From Spirosoma validum (GTDB taxonomy: Bacteria; Bacteroidota; Bacteroidia; Cytophagales; Spirosomataceae), in assembly GCF_014699035.1 (NCBI RefSeq), contig NZ_JACXAA010000019.1, forward strand, positions 1 through 64,000: a stretch of 64,000 bases of DNA. Direction: 5' to 3'. Positions 51,201 to 59,494 of this stretch are shown piece by piece; the stretch's first letter is position 1, and each line of letters starts with the position of its first letter. A program made the translations under genes and the position numbers. Below the pieces are notes generated by a model that worked only from the letters and a program-made list of their open reading frames with translations, was not told where the DNA came from and ran no database searches.

Positions 51201-52738
51201 ACATCCAGTTTGCCATCGTTGTCATAATCCCCCCAGGCCACTGAACCAGCCGTCACCTGGGGCAGGCCGCCCGGGAATTGGGTGGCGGTTACATGTACAA
51301 ACCCACTACCAGTGTTCCGATACAGCCGGCTAACAAAACCATTGCCCGTACCGGTTTCGCCCATCATGATAAAGTCGGGCTTGCCATCGTTGTCGTAGTC
51401 GCCCCAGGCGATTGAACTCGAAGACACCTTCGGTACGTCCGGAAGTTGGCTCTCCGTTACGTTTACAAAATTGCCGTAGTTGGTGCCATTGTGATAAAGC
51501 CGGCCGAACGTACCGGTCGTGTTATTTCCCATGAGCAACAAGTCCAGCCAGCCATCGGTATCGTAGTCTGCCCAGGTAACGGTACTATTGCCTACCTGAG
51601 GCAGTTTGCTTATCTGTTGATCCGTTACGTCGGTAAAACCATTGCCATTGTTGCGGTACAGCTTACTCAACGTGCCACCGTCGGTATTACCCGTCAGCAA
51701 CAAATCCGGTTTGCCATCCCGATTAAAATCCCCCCAGGCTACCGATCCCGACGATACCCCCGGCACACCCGGTAGTTGATTTCCCGTTACGTCGGCAAAC
51801 TCACTACCCGTATTGCGGTACAGTTTACTGGTGAGCCCAGTGCCCGTATTGCCCGTCAACAGAAAATCCGGTTTACCATCCAGGTCGAAATCCGCCCAGG
51901 CCACCGAAGAACTACTGACACCGGGCAGGCCGGGTGCCTGACTCGTTACGTCGGTAAAGCCGCTGCCCGTATTGCGATACAGCTTGCTGACCGGGCCACT
52001 GTCGCTAGTACCCGTCAGCAGAAAATCCGGTCGTTCATCCAGGTCGTAATCGGCCCAGGCCACCGATCCCGACGATACTCCCGGCAGACCGGGCACTTGC
52101 TGGGCCGTTACGTCTGTAAAGCCGCTGCCCGTATTGCGATACAGCTTGCTGACCGGGCCACTAGCGGAATTGCCCGTTAGCAGAAAATCCAGCTTACCGT
52201 CCTGGTCGTAGTCAGCCCAGTTCACCGTACTAAATTCTAACCCGGGCACATTGTGCAACTGGCTGCTGGTCACGTTCACAAAGCCATTGCCTGTGTTGCG
52301 AAGCAGCAGGACGTCCGGACCAAACACGCCGTTGCCCGTGATGATCAGATCCAGCTTGTTATCGTTGTCATAATCGCCCCAGGCCACCGCCCCATCCGCC
52401 AGGCCCGTCTGGCCCCGCGGCAATAATTGGCCGCCCACTTCCCTAAAGCCATCCCCCATGTTCCGATACAGGCGTATGGCCCGGCCACCGTTCGGCGCTT
52501 TGCCCATCATGATAAAATCAGGCTTGCCATCGTTGTCATAATCGCCCCAGGCCACTGCGCCCGAACTGAACTGAGGGAGTGCCGACAACGTTGTTCCCTG
52601 TATCAGACGTTCGGATACGTCGGTGAAGGGCTGAGCCTGCACCAGCGGGCTGAGGCTCCCCAGGCTTGCCACAAAAAGTATTATCCAGACCCGCCCGCGG
52701 GCGGCCTGAGCGATATAATCAGCTAGACGTGCTTTCAT
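48293..52738 (-). CDS. Large FG-GAP/Ig-repeat surface protein
   Basis: A 1481-residue exported protein. After a signal segment (residues 15-35, IILFVASLGSLSPLVQAQ) come 14 FG-GAP/VCBS-type repeats of about 55-60 residues, each with a VAWGDYDNDGKPDFLLTG-like calcium-binding core. Then six Ig-like repeats of about 85 residues (FQWYKDG...LSGQTS...LTNLQ...DAGxYxVVI), each with a conserved Cys pair. The last about 140 residues form a separate domain (YARPSILYGTSPVTLVVNV to DNNTDGERIDYF) shared with the protein at 53071. A standard type IX sorting domain was not recognised. It is probably a cell-surface adhesin or lectin-like protein; function is not proven. Confidence 0.93.
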   Translation of the reverse strand: MKARLADYIAQAARGRVWIILFVASLGSLSPLVQAQPFTDVSERLIQGTTLSALPQFSSGAVAWGDYDNDGKPDFIMMGKAPNGGRAIRLYRNMGDGFREVGGQLLPRGQTGLADGAVAWGDYDNDNKLDLIITGNGVFGPDVLLLRNTGNGFVNVTSSQLHNVPGLEFSTVNWADYDQDGKLDFLLTGNSASGPVSKLYRNTGSGFTDVTAQQVPGLPGVSSGSVAWADYDLDERPDFLLTGTSDSGPVSKLYRNTGSGFTDVTSQAPGLPGVSSSSVAWADFDLDGKPDFLLTGNTGTGLTSKLYRNTGSEFADVTGNQLPGVPGVSSGSVAWGDFNRDGKPDLLLTGNTDGGTLSKLYRNNGNGFTDVTDQQISKLPQVGNSTVTWADYDTDGWLDLLLMGNNTTGTFGRLYHNGTNYGNFVNVTESQLPDVPKVSSSSIAWGDYDNDGKPDFIMMGETGTGNGFVSRLYRNTGSGFVHVTATQFPGGLPQVTAGSVAWGDYDNDGKLDVFITGKSGAGPVSKLYRNLGGTFSEVTSSQFPGGLPQLFESSVAWGDYDNDGKLDLLLTGDGGEQVGPVSKLYRNTGSGFEDVTDSQVRGLPRVSSGSVSWADFDNDRRLDFLITGDNRSDRISRLYRNTGNGFEDVTEDRFKGALPGLIKSSVAWGDYDRDGRLDLLIVGENKPQEGRQYGGFRGLYANTSNVFIDVTGNIINPQFSASFNATVAWGDYDNDGWLDFMFAGRPLDRLLDGQSPVRQIHHNLSGHGFVMVANYDFYDAAEGGSIAWVDYDTDGRLDHMYTGAYDANFGPDKVTRFTRLNRNSCSPLSIAAQPASRITGCLGSRFSTSVRIEKTGADQSAVPAAAYQWYKDGVLLSSQTSAELTINNLQPSDAGQYQVVISGCNSLTSTPFTLSVSDAVTLSGQPASSSVVCSGSNVSTSVAVSGPNPTFQWYKDGTPLSGQTSASLALTNLQASDSGEYTVVVTGCNSLTSSVFSLTVNQAISMLAQPFSSSAVCPGASVSASVDVSGTNPTFQWYREGTQLSGQTSATLTLSNLQPADAGSYVVVITSSCSSLTSTAFSLSLNQPLTITQQPPGNSISCVGGSFSAGVSVSGSNPTFQWYREGVLISGQTSASLTLTNLQGSDAGAYTVVITGCNSLTSSSLSLAINQPLTIARQPASGTLVCMGTTVSTSVDVSGSNPAFQWYKDGTPLSGQTSASLILASPQTTDAGSYVVVITSSCSSLTSAAYSLSLNQPLTITQQPPSSSAVCAGSNFSISVGVSGSNPTFQWYKDGAAYSGQTSATLTLTNLQPSDAGRYLLFINGTCNNLIANDFNLTINQGADLTLQAYARPSILYGTSPVTLVVNVDELHGVATSGPIRVKVPKEAKLSLNLPASATSVGGRPVVNSAWRWDAGSDAGYYLLSTEQGIGAGGLLSFGLEGLFNPEGTSGTFRFEIVLESSGACETVDNNTDGERIDYFP

Positions 52739-52852
52739 AAAGAGTAGTTAGAGGATATAAAGCCGGAAAGCCGCACGGGTACAGGCTGCCCTGCCGGTAT
52801 GATTTCATAGCCGATGAAGGAACGAGGTAGAATCTCTGGTCCAGAACCAGGC

Positions 52853-52911
52853 CAAAAGTAGGGAACTGACGCCCCGCCGAACGATAAGAAATGATCCAAA
52901 TCCGATAAGAA
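52853..52911 (-). promoter_or_regulatory. Activated promoter of the FG-GAP/Ig gene (copy C)
   Basis: Read leftward: TTCTTATCG (52903-52911), 12 bp, TTCTTATCG (52882-52890), 21 bp, TACTTTTG (52853-52860), then the gene start at 52738. The two 9-mers are identical, 21 bp apart. The -7 box fits the Bacteroidota TAnnTTTG. The block is about 70 bp conserved with 55688-55746. The leader would be about 105 nt. Confidence 0.7.
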
Positions 52912-53070
52912 TTGGTCCAATTAGCCCTGCTCATTCGATAGGTCTAACCCTGAGCCATCAAATCAGGCAAAATGATTCACGCCCCGTTCCTGTAGTTGAC
53001 CCTTTTGCAGATTCCGTTGCCGGAACCCAACGTTTCAACTTGGCAGATGCTCCACTAATTGGTGTTGGCT
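52912..53070. other. Short intergenic between surface proteins
   Basis: About 160 bp between the promoter of the 48293 gene and the stop of the 53071 gene. No hairpin with a T tract was recognised. Confidence 0.4.
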
Positions 53071-55506
53071 TCATTGCTGGAAATAATCGACCTTATCGGC
53101 GTCTACATTGTTGTTCAATCGGCTTTCTCCGCCACTACCCCCCGTTACCGTAGCACTCACGGTCAGTAGTCCTCCGGTTCCCCCCGAACTGAGCGGACCA
53201 CTCAAGCCAAAACTAAGTTTATCTCCCCCAGGAATGGACTGGCTGCTCGTCAGAACGTAGTAACTACCCTCGCTGGCAAAGCTCCAGCTACTGTTCTGGA
53301 TGCTACGGCCTGCTAAGGTGGTCAGGCTTCCATCAAAGCTCAGAGGAGCTTTAGCATCTTTAGTGACTTTGACGGTAATGAGCCCACTGGTGGCCACCGA
53401 GTTGATCTCCACCACATCCACCACCACCGTCAGGGGGGTGTTGCCATACACCGTCGAGGGCCGGGCGTATAGGGTTGGCGTCAGATCGGGGGCAGGAGCC
53501 TGAACCGAAAAATTATAGGTGGTAGAGGCCGAATTGTCCGGGCAGCCACTCGCATCGGTGGCCCGCACGACGATACCGTAAAAACCCGTTGCGGTGGGTG
53601 TGCCCGACAAGACTCCGGTGCTTGACAGGCTCAGACCCGTCGGCAGACTGCCGGCGGTCTGCGAGAAGCTATAGGTACCCGTGCCGCCAGTGGCGGTAAA
53701 ACTCTGCGAGAAACTAACCCCCAGCGTAGCTACTGTCGTTACCGGACTGCTGACCGTTAGGATGGGCCCAGTGAGCGTAGCGGACAGCGAGAGGGGAATC
53801 CCTACACAACTACCGCTCAGCGTGATGGCGTAGGAGCCTGCGCCCAGGTTGGGAATGGTGAACTGGCCACTAGCATTAGTACTGGGAATCAAGGCCTTGA
53901 CACTGCCTCCCACGGTATAGCTCAGCGTATAACTGGTGGTGGCTTTCAGGCCCGTGAGAGTGAGGGCTCCGTTTGGTGAGATGCAGTTCGTTGGATTAGT
54001 AGCGCTCACGCTCAGAGGCTGATTGGGTCCGGACCCGACATAAAAGAAACCCCCGTTGTTATTCTGTACGATGCCGGTATTGCTGGATATTTGGTTTACA
54101 TTTTCGGAATTTTCGATAATAGTACCCGAGTTTGTGATCGCCCCACCGTATTCTGTAATTACGTCGTTGGACACCACATTGATCAACGCCCCACATCCCG
54201 AGTTGTCGAAAAGATAGGAATTCTGAATAGCTAAGCCTCCCACCGCGGCAATGGCCCCTATGGTAATCTTACCTTCGTTAGTGAAATTGGCAACACGGTT
54301 GACCAGACCAGCAGTCTTTGCTCGGTCAAGGGTAATGACACCCCCTACTGTATTGGTAAACGTAGATAGAGATTCGCCCTGGCTTTCGATAGCTGTGCCT
54401 ACAGTTGTACTGGCTCCGATGGTAATTCGAGCCTCATTCGTGAAGTTGCCACCGTTTAAGCTTACAATACCAGCACCACTTACCTGGTCAATGGTGATAG
54501 CGCCCCCCGAATTGTTAACAAAGGTGGCCTGGTTTACAAGACCGCTCCCCTGGTTTCCGAACGGCGTCAGGGTTTGTCCCATAATGATCTGGGCTGCGTT
54601 GGTGAAGGTGCCACCCGTGTTTACCAAACCACCGACAATACCGTTAGCGCTTGGTGGACTTCTTACTTCGCCAATTGTGATGACTCCGCCTGTGTTGTTG
54701 TTAAAGGTGCCCTGGTTTTCAATACCCCTGGTTTGCACCCGAACTATACCGATGTTGATCTGAGCCGCGTTGGTGAAGGTGCCCGTGCTTGCGTTAAACA
54801 AGCTAGTCACAAAGGATCTGTCAGTGGAGATAACGCCCCCCGTCTTGTTCATGAAGTTACCCGTATTCCGTATGCTATAACTTGAGGAGTTTGATGGAAA
54901 GGTTGAATTGAAGGCGGTGCCAAGTAGGACCTGGCCCTCATTGTTGACGGTGCCGCCATCGTTGAAAAAGCAAGTCGAGTTTGGTTGGATGGTTGGTTGT
55001 TCTATGGCGATGATGCCACCCACCCTGTTGGTGATGGTGCCCAGGTTTCGAATACCATAGTCTCCGAAAGAAAACGACCCGGCAGAAATCACTAATTGCC
55101 CCTGGTTGCTGAGGGTGCCACTGTTGTAAAAGGCCGTTAATGAGCCGCTTATGGGTTTACTCTGATCGACTAGTAGTCTCCCTCCGCTGGTGATGCTCAG
55201 CGAGGCCCCGCTCTGAACTTCTACCGAGTTGGCTACCACTGTGGTACTCACAATAGGATCATTGGCTGGTGCCGATGGAATCACCACATTATCGGCGGCC
55301 GTGGGGACGCCCGCCGGGTTCCAGTTGCTGGCTGTATTCCAGTTGGTAGTTCCACCGGTCCAGGTTTTCTGGGCCTCAGCCCTGAGCCCAACCAGCAGCA
55401 GGAGCAAGCCCAACAGCAGGCTACGACTGCCCTTGGCCGACAGGCAGAACGTGTCTTGTTGGGGTCGACGGTCGACCACGTTTATAAATGGAGAAAACCG
55501 AGTCAT
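53071..55506 (-). CDS. Repeat-rich surface protein with shared C-terminal domain
   Basis: An 811-residue exported protein. A signal segment (residues 28-46, LLLGLLLLLVGLRAEAQ) leads into KTWTGGTTNWNTASNWNPAG, the usual start of autotransporter-like beta-helix proteins, then about 400 residues of GGVITI/NNSGG/FTNEGKITIG-type repeats. A SPNGALTLTGL module and a putative-Ig domain (SFSQSFTATGGTGTYSFSQ, LSGTPTATGFYGI) follow. The last about 135 residues (YARPSTVYGNTPLTVVVDV...DADKVDYF) match the C-terminus of the 48293 protein. It is co-oriented with that gene and has a near-identical promoter. Likely a surface adhesin; function not known. Confidence 0.9.
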   Translation of the reverse strand: MTRFSPFINVVDRRPQQDTFCLSAKGSRSLLLGLLLLLVGLRAEAQKTWTGGTTNWNTASNWNPAGVPTAADNVVIPSAPANDPIVSTTVVANSVEVQSGASLSITSGGRLLVDQSKPISGSLTAFYNSGTLSNQGQLVISAGSFSFGDYGIRNLGTITNRVGGIIAIEQPTIQPNSTCFFNDGGTVNNEGQVLLGTAFNSTFPSNSSSYSIRNTGNFMNKTGGVISTDRSFVTSLFNASTGTFTNAAQINIGIVRVQTRGIENQGTFNNNTGGVITIGEVRSPPSANGIVGGLVNTGGTFTNAAQIIMGQTLTPFGNQGSGLVNQATFVNNSGGAITIDQVSGAGIVSLNGGNFTNEARITIGASTTVGTAIESQGESLSTFTNTVGGVITLDRAKTAGLVNRVANFTNEGKITIGAIAAVGGLAIQNSYLFDNSGCGALINVVSNDVITEYGGAITNSGTIIENSENVNQISSNTGIVQNNNGGFFYVGSGPNQPLSVSATNPTNCISPNGALTLTGLKATTSYTLSYTVGGSVKALIPSTNASGQFTIPNLGAGSYAITLSGSCVGIPLSLSATLTGPILTVSSPVTTVATLGVSFSQSFTATGGTGTYSFSQTAGSLPTGLSLSSTGVLSGTPTATGFYGIVVRATDASGCPDNSASTTYNFSVQAPAPDLTPTLYARPSTVYGNTPLTVVVDVVEINSVATSGLITVKVTKDAKAPLSFDGSLTTLAGRSIQNSSWSFASEGSYYVLTSSQSIPGGDKLSFGLSGPLSSGGTGGLLTVSATVTGGSGGESRLNNNVDADKVDYFQQ

Positions 55507-55687
55507 GAGTAAGTTGGATTGAGGTATAAAAATCAGAGACTATTTCTTGGCGCAGCGTCGGATGATGGGCTGTTCATCGCTGGGATAGTCAGGGAGTGAA
55601 AGTCCGCACCGTCCCAGGTGGACATTACGTTGACGTACTATTTTCATCGATTGAGTAAAGACGTACTGCTCTAGCCCAAGAGCAAGC

Positions 55688-55746
55688 TAAAAGTAGGGGG
55701 AGGGTAGACCGGGCAACAATAAGAAATGATCCAAATCCGATAAAAA
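55688..55746 (-). promoter_or_regulatory. Activated promoter of the 53071 gene (copy D)
   Basis: Read leftward: TTTTTATCG (55738-55746), 12 bp, TTCTTATTG (55717-55725), 21 bp, TACTTTTA (55688-55695). Same layout and nearly same sequence as copy C. The internal GATTTGGATCAT spacer is identical in C and D. The gene starts at 55506, so the leader is about 175 nt. Confidence 0.7.
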
Positions 55747-55790
55747 ATGGTTCAGTTGACACTGAATCGATGACCTGGAGAGTTATCCGA

Positions 55791-56234
55791 TCAGCCTTGA
55801 GCGATAAACTCGCGAGGACTCCGCTGATAGAGTTCCCGAAAACATTTACTGAAGTAGGCTGGACTATCGAAGCCCACCTGGTAAGCCGTTTGTTTAACAC
55901 TCTGACCAGCCCGCAGCAACTGAGCCCCTCGCTTGAGCCGGTAGTTGCGTAGCAGATCGTGAGCCGTCAGACCCGTCAGGGCTTTTACTTTGCGGAACAG
56001 ATTGGTGCGGCTCATGCCCAGTTCATTCAATATTTGCTCCAAACCAAAGCCGGAATCACTCAGGTTTGCGTCAAACAGGGCATACAAGCGGCTCAAAAAT
56101 GGGTCGACGGGTTTGGGAGTTGCCTGAGACGACAAACTGGAATTACTCAGACTGGTTTTCCCCCACTCCCGTTGCGGCCGTTTGCTCAACAGTTGATTGA
56201 ATAGGTGCAGATAAACAAATGAGTTGATTTTCAT
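55791..56234 (-). CDS. Lone AraC-type DNA-binding protein (HTCS output-like)
   Basis: A 147-residue protein consisting of an N-terminal basic linker and one AraC DNA-binding domain (FGLEQILNELGMSRTNLFRK and QSVKQTAYQVGFDSPAYFSK, ending RSPREFIAQG). The region from DPFLSRLYALFDANLSDSGF onward is strikingly like the C-terminus of the hybrid regulator at 5953 (IDAFISELHQVIEARLDD), including HYRL/NYRL and SPxYFS. It appears to be the output domain of a hybrid two-component protein without its sensor or receiver. A separated domain or a remnant is possible. It could be a constitutive regulator of the surface-protein genes next to it; unproven. Confidence 0.8.
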   Translation of the reverse strand: MKINSFVYLHLFNQLLSKRPQREWGKTSLSNSSLSSQATPKPVDPFLSRLYALFDANLSDSGFGLEQILNELGMSRTNLFRKVKALTGLTAHDLLRNYRLKRGAQLLRAGQSVKQTAYQVGFDSPAYFSKCFRELYQRSPREFIAQG

Positions 56235-56335
56235 AATTTGACTGGTTAACTATGAGTAATGAATTGGTTATTTATTTTCTGAGTGCAATCTGTTCTGACG
56301 TGGTCAAGTAAGTCCAATCTGACATGCGCAGTCTT

Positions 56336-56848
56336 CTAAGCCGGAACGCGCAGGACGGTAAACGGAAGGACCGGTTTGCCCGTAGCCGAACGTTGATTCA
56401 ACTGAGCATTCACCACGAACAAACCGCCTTTCACCTTCGTCACCACAGTAGAGAATAAGAAATCCGAATTGGTATAGAATTGTACCAGCATGGTCCTTAA
56501 AAAATCAGCCGACAGTTTAATTCCGGCAATCGTATTCTCTAGGTTGCGGGCCACGTACAGGGCGTGATTGTCCAGTGCCAGGTCATCATCATGAACCAGA
56601 AAAGTGCCTGTAAATGGAAATCCCTGTACGTTCTTCATCTGGGTATTAATCCGGAATAGCTTCGCTAAAGCGTCTGTGTAAAATTGGTTGGTAATCGTTT
56701 GCCCCGCCCGGAAAGGGGAATAAACGACAAAATCCGGTACACGAACGACCGGATTTTGGTAGTAAATCAAAAAAGAACAGCTATGACTGGAATAAGGTGG
56801 GGCCCATCCAGGACCGGCCAGGGGCGTTACGTCGGGTTCGGAATCCAC
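56336..56848 (-). CDS. Hypothetical protein overlapping kinase gene
   Basis: A 170-residue protein of unknown family, with FLIYYQNPVVRVPDFVVYSP, FPFTGTFLVHDDDLALDNHA, GIKLSADFLRTMLVQFYTNS and FVVNAQLNQRS stretches. Its best start (ATG at 56848) lies inside the last 22 bp of the kinase gene at 56827, so it would be translationally coupled as the fourth gene of the leftward operon. No signal peptide or transmembrane helix is evident. Codon usage and sequence regularity support a real protein, but no domain was recognised. Confidence 0.55.
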   Translation of the reverse strand: MDSEPDVTPLAGPGWAPPYSSHSCSFLIYYQNPVVRVPDFVVYSPFRAGQTITNQFYTDALAKLFRINTQMKNVQGFPFTGTFLVHDDDLALDNHALYVARNLENTIAGIKLSADFLRTMLVQFYTNSDFLFSTVVTKVKGGLFVVNAQLNQRSATGKPVLPFTVLRVPA

Positions 56849-58701
56849 AGCCGGAAGTAGGTGCCGTGCCGGGTCGCCAGGCTCATCTCACCCCCTAATT
56901 GGCCGGTCAGTTCACGAATCAGTCGTTGGCCAAAGGAGCCTTTTCGCCGGTTAAAAGCCGGACTTGAACTCTTCAATCCCAGACCCTCCAGTCCGGGATT
57001 GGAGAGTCCGGGACCATTATCCTGGACCTCGATGAGTAATCCGGTCGCCGAGCTATCCGTTACCAGTTGGAGCCGGACGTTCAGCTTAGGTTTGTCTACG
57101 TTGGTATACGCGTATTTAAAGGCATTGGTCAGCACTTCGTTCAGAATCAGGCCCAGTGGTACGGCTACATCCACATCCAGATGAATATCAGCTACCTCCA
57201 CCTGACAGTCGAACGTGCCGGGGTCGAAACCGTAGCCCAGCAACAGGTTCTCGGTGAGTTCGGTCACGTAGGCTTTGATGGGCACATCGGCCAGGTTTTC
57301 GGTCTGGTAAAACTGTTGATGAATCAGCGAGATAGCTTCTACCCGCCGTTGCCCATCCTGTACAGCCTGTACCGCCCGTGGGTCGTCGAGTCGTTTGGAT
57401 TGCATCCGCATCAGGCTCGACACGATGGCCAGATTATTTTTGACCCGGTGGTGCAACTCCTGCATCAGAACGCCCAACCGATCGGACTGCTGGCTAATCT
57501 GCCGGTTGTTTTCAGAAACCATCTGGCTGGATGTTCTCAGCCGGGCGTTCACCTGCCGGATGACACGATACTGCCACAGGGCTAGGCCCAGCAGGGCAAT
57601 CAGGGCAATCAGTCCGACCGCCTGCCAACTGATTTGGGTTAACTGACGCTGATTATCAACACTTAGCTGGTTGATGCGAGCCTGTTTCTGAGCGGTCTGG
57701 TAGCGGGCTTCTACTTCGGCAATCTGCCGGTTTTTCTCCACGCTTAACAACGCATTCCTGTACTGATTGCTCAGTCGGTCGTAAACCAGTGCCTGTTTGT
57801 ACTGGCCCCTGGCTTCGGCAATGTGCGTTAGGGATTCATAGACCTGCATTCTGTGCTCATCCTGGCGTTCGGGGTCATGTTCAATGCGGCTCAGGGCCAG
57901 TTTCGCGTAGTAAACGGCTTCGTCCAGTCGGCCCAGGTGTAGCAGCGCTTCAGGCAGGTGGATGTATTCGTAGAGTTCCCGTCGCTTATCGCCCTGCTGG
58001 AGACTGTAGGCCAGGCACTGGCGAAAGGTTTTTTCGGCTTCGCGGTACTGACCCTTTTTTGTCAATAAGACGCCGTAGCCATCCAGGTAACTATGAAAGT
58101 TTGTCCATCTCCGAGACACCCAGAAAACTTTCATGGCCTTTCGACTATAGGCCAGCGCAGAATCCAGTTTTCCAGTATTTATGAAATCATCAGTCTTGTC
58201 TGCATACATAAACGGCAGCATGAACAGTTGATGATACGTGCGTTGTAACGTAGCTGCCTGCCGATGGTATGCCTGTCTTTTAACCAAATTTTGAAGGTTA
58301 CTATATACTGCGCTAATATGAACACAGAGTTGTTGTTGCTGTTCAAAAGCATAGGTGGCCTGATAGATAGCCAGTGCCTGGAGAAAAAAATCAACGGACC
58401 GGACAAGATTGCCGTTGGTTTCTTCCATATACCCTGACAACTCGTAGAATCGGGCCGTCCAGGCGATTAAATGAGCTTGCCGGGCCACCGTCAGCGAAGC
58501 CTGTAACAAAGTCCTGGCTTCAGCGAAGCGGGAATGTTCGTTCAGAAATTTAGCATACGTTTCGGCCCATACCAATCGCTGCACGGGCGACAGGCCCACC
58601 ATCCGCCGTTGAAAGAGGCTATCGTAATCAATAGGCTGTAGGGTTTGTGCCCAACTGCTGATACATAGTAAAAACAGGAAAATGAACAGACCGGTACGCA
58701 T
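56827..58701 (-). CDS. TPR-domain sensor histidine kinase paired with LytTR regulator
   Basis: A 624-residue kinase. A signal peptide (MRTGLFIFLFLLCISSWAQ) precedes TPR-like repeats (about residues 40-320), a transmembrane helix (AVGLIALIALLGLALWQYRV) and the HisKA_2/HATPase kinase with ELHHRVKNNLAIVSSLM (near residue 416), LILNEVLTNAFKYAY and VQDNGPGLS. It is a shorter relative of the TPR kinases at 32424, 34773 and 42768. The LytTR regulator gene lies 4 bp upstream in the operon, so this is its cognate kinase. The TPR part presumably senses a periplasmic signal or partner, perhaps the lipoprotein at 59495. Confidence 0.92.
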   Translation of the reverse strand: MRTGLFIFLFLLCISSWAQTLQPIDYDSLFQRRMVGLSPVQRLVWAETYAKFLNEHSRFAEARTLLQASLTVARQAHLIAWTARFYELSGYMEETNGNLVRSVDFFLQALAIYQATYAFEQQQQLCVHISAVYSNLQNLVKRQAYHRQAATLQRTYHQLFMLPFMYADKTDDFINTGKLDSALAYSRKAMKVFWVSRRWTNFHSYLDGYGVLLTKKGQYREAEKTFRQCLAYSLQQGDKRRELYEYIHLPEALLHLGRLDEAVYYAKLALSRIEHDPERQDEHRMQVYESLTHIAEARGQYKQALVYDRLSNQYRNALLSVEKNRQIAEVEARYQTAQKQARINQLSVDNQRQLTQISWQAVGLIALIALLGLALWQYRVIRQVNARLRTSSQMVSENNRQISQQSDRLGVLMQELHHRVKNNLAIVSSLMRMQSKRLDDPRAVQAVQDGQRRVEAISLIHQQFYQTENLADVPIKAYVTELTENLLLGYGFDPGTFDCQVEVADIHLDVDVAVPLGLILNEVLTNAFKYAYTNVDKPKLNVRLQLVTDSSATGLLIEVQDNGPGLSNPGLEGLGLKSSSPAFNRRKGSFGQRLIRELTGQLGGEMSLATRHGTYFRLWIPNPT

Positions 58702-58705
58702 AGAG

Positions 58706-59485
58706 TTACCGAATGTTGAAGTGGCGCAAAAAGTCGGGCTTGTAGAGTCGGCCCAGCGGCAGACTCAGCGTGGGTAGGCACACTTCCCGTTCGTTAAAGG
58801 TACTCACCCGGTTCAGATTTACCGCAAAGGAGCGGTGGATGCGAATCAGGCGGGGGAAGCTAAGCCGATCCAGCACGTGGCTAATGGTCAGCCGTAGGGC
58901 GTAGCGGTGCTGGGTGGTCACTAACGTCGTGTAGGAACCATCGGCTTCGATATAGTCGATATCATCGAGGCTGATTTTGACGAACTGGTATTTATGTTTG
59001 ATAAACACCGCGTCGTCAATCCGCAGAATGGGTTCGGTTCGGGCTTCCTCTTTAAGCGCAGGCGGACTGGTCTGGGAAGGCAGCGGTTCGGGCGGAGTCG
59101 TCACCGTCTGGGTAAAGTTTCGCAGGGCCAGTTCAATAGCGGCCCGCAGGCCGGGCACAGTGATGGGTTTGATCAGGTAAGCCGATGGGTAGAGCCGCAT
59201 GGCGCGGTCGAGCGTGGCCTTATCGGTCAGGGCGGTCAGGAAGATGATGGGAATGGCCCGTTCGGCCAGCAGGCGTTCCGCCGTTTCGATACCGTCCCAG
59301 TCTCCTTTGATATGAATATCACATAGGGCCAGGTCAAGCCGGTTTTGCTGATGCAGGCTCAGGGCTTTGGGGCCGTTATTGGCCGTCCCAATCACGAAAT
59401 AGCCCTCTTCTTCCAGTAAATCGCTCAGGTCCATGGCGAGCACCGCTTCATCTTCAATAATCAGGATGTTGATAGGGTCACTCAT
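58706..59485 (-). CDS. LytTR-family response regulator
   Basis: A 259-residue response regulator. The receiver domain (about residues 1-125) has acidic residues IEDE (10-13), phospho-acceptor Asp56 (LALCDIHIKGDWDG) and the conserved Lys in YLIKPI. A Pro/Ser-rich linker precedes the LytTR DNA-binding domain (about 158-259: IDYIEADGSYTTLVTTQHRY and LIRIHRSFAVNLNRVSTFN). LytTR proteins bind pairs of roughly 9-bp direct repeats spaced 12-13 bp. The operon's own promoter region has CACGAACGAC twice 21 bp apart, and 21-bp-phased repeats precede the neighbouring surface-protein genes, so these are candidate targets. Confidence 0.95.
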   Translation of the reverse strand: MSDPINILIIEDEAVLAMDLSDLLEEEGYFVIGTANNGPKALSLHQQNRLDLALCDIHIKGDWDGIETAERLLAERAIPIIFLTALTDKATLDRAMRLYPSAYLIKPITVPGLRAAIELALRNFTQTVTTPPEPLPSQTSPPALKEEARTEPILRIDDAVFIKHKYQFVKISLDDIDYIEADGSYTTLVTTQHRYALRLTISHVLDRLSFPRLIRIHRSFAVNLNRVSTFNEREVCLPTLSLPLGRLYKPDFLRHFNIR

Positions 59486-59494
59486 GCGTCAAGG

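Noticed and set aside
51446-52180. Plus-strand repeat-like frames opposite the FG-GAP region
   Set aside because: Antisense shadows of the periodic calcium-binding repeats, with no start or domain of their own.
54251-54885. Plus-strand frames opposite the 53071 surface gene
   Set aside because: Antisense to the repeat-rich beta-helix coding sequence; no independent evidence.
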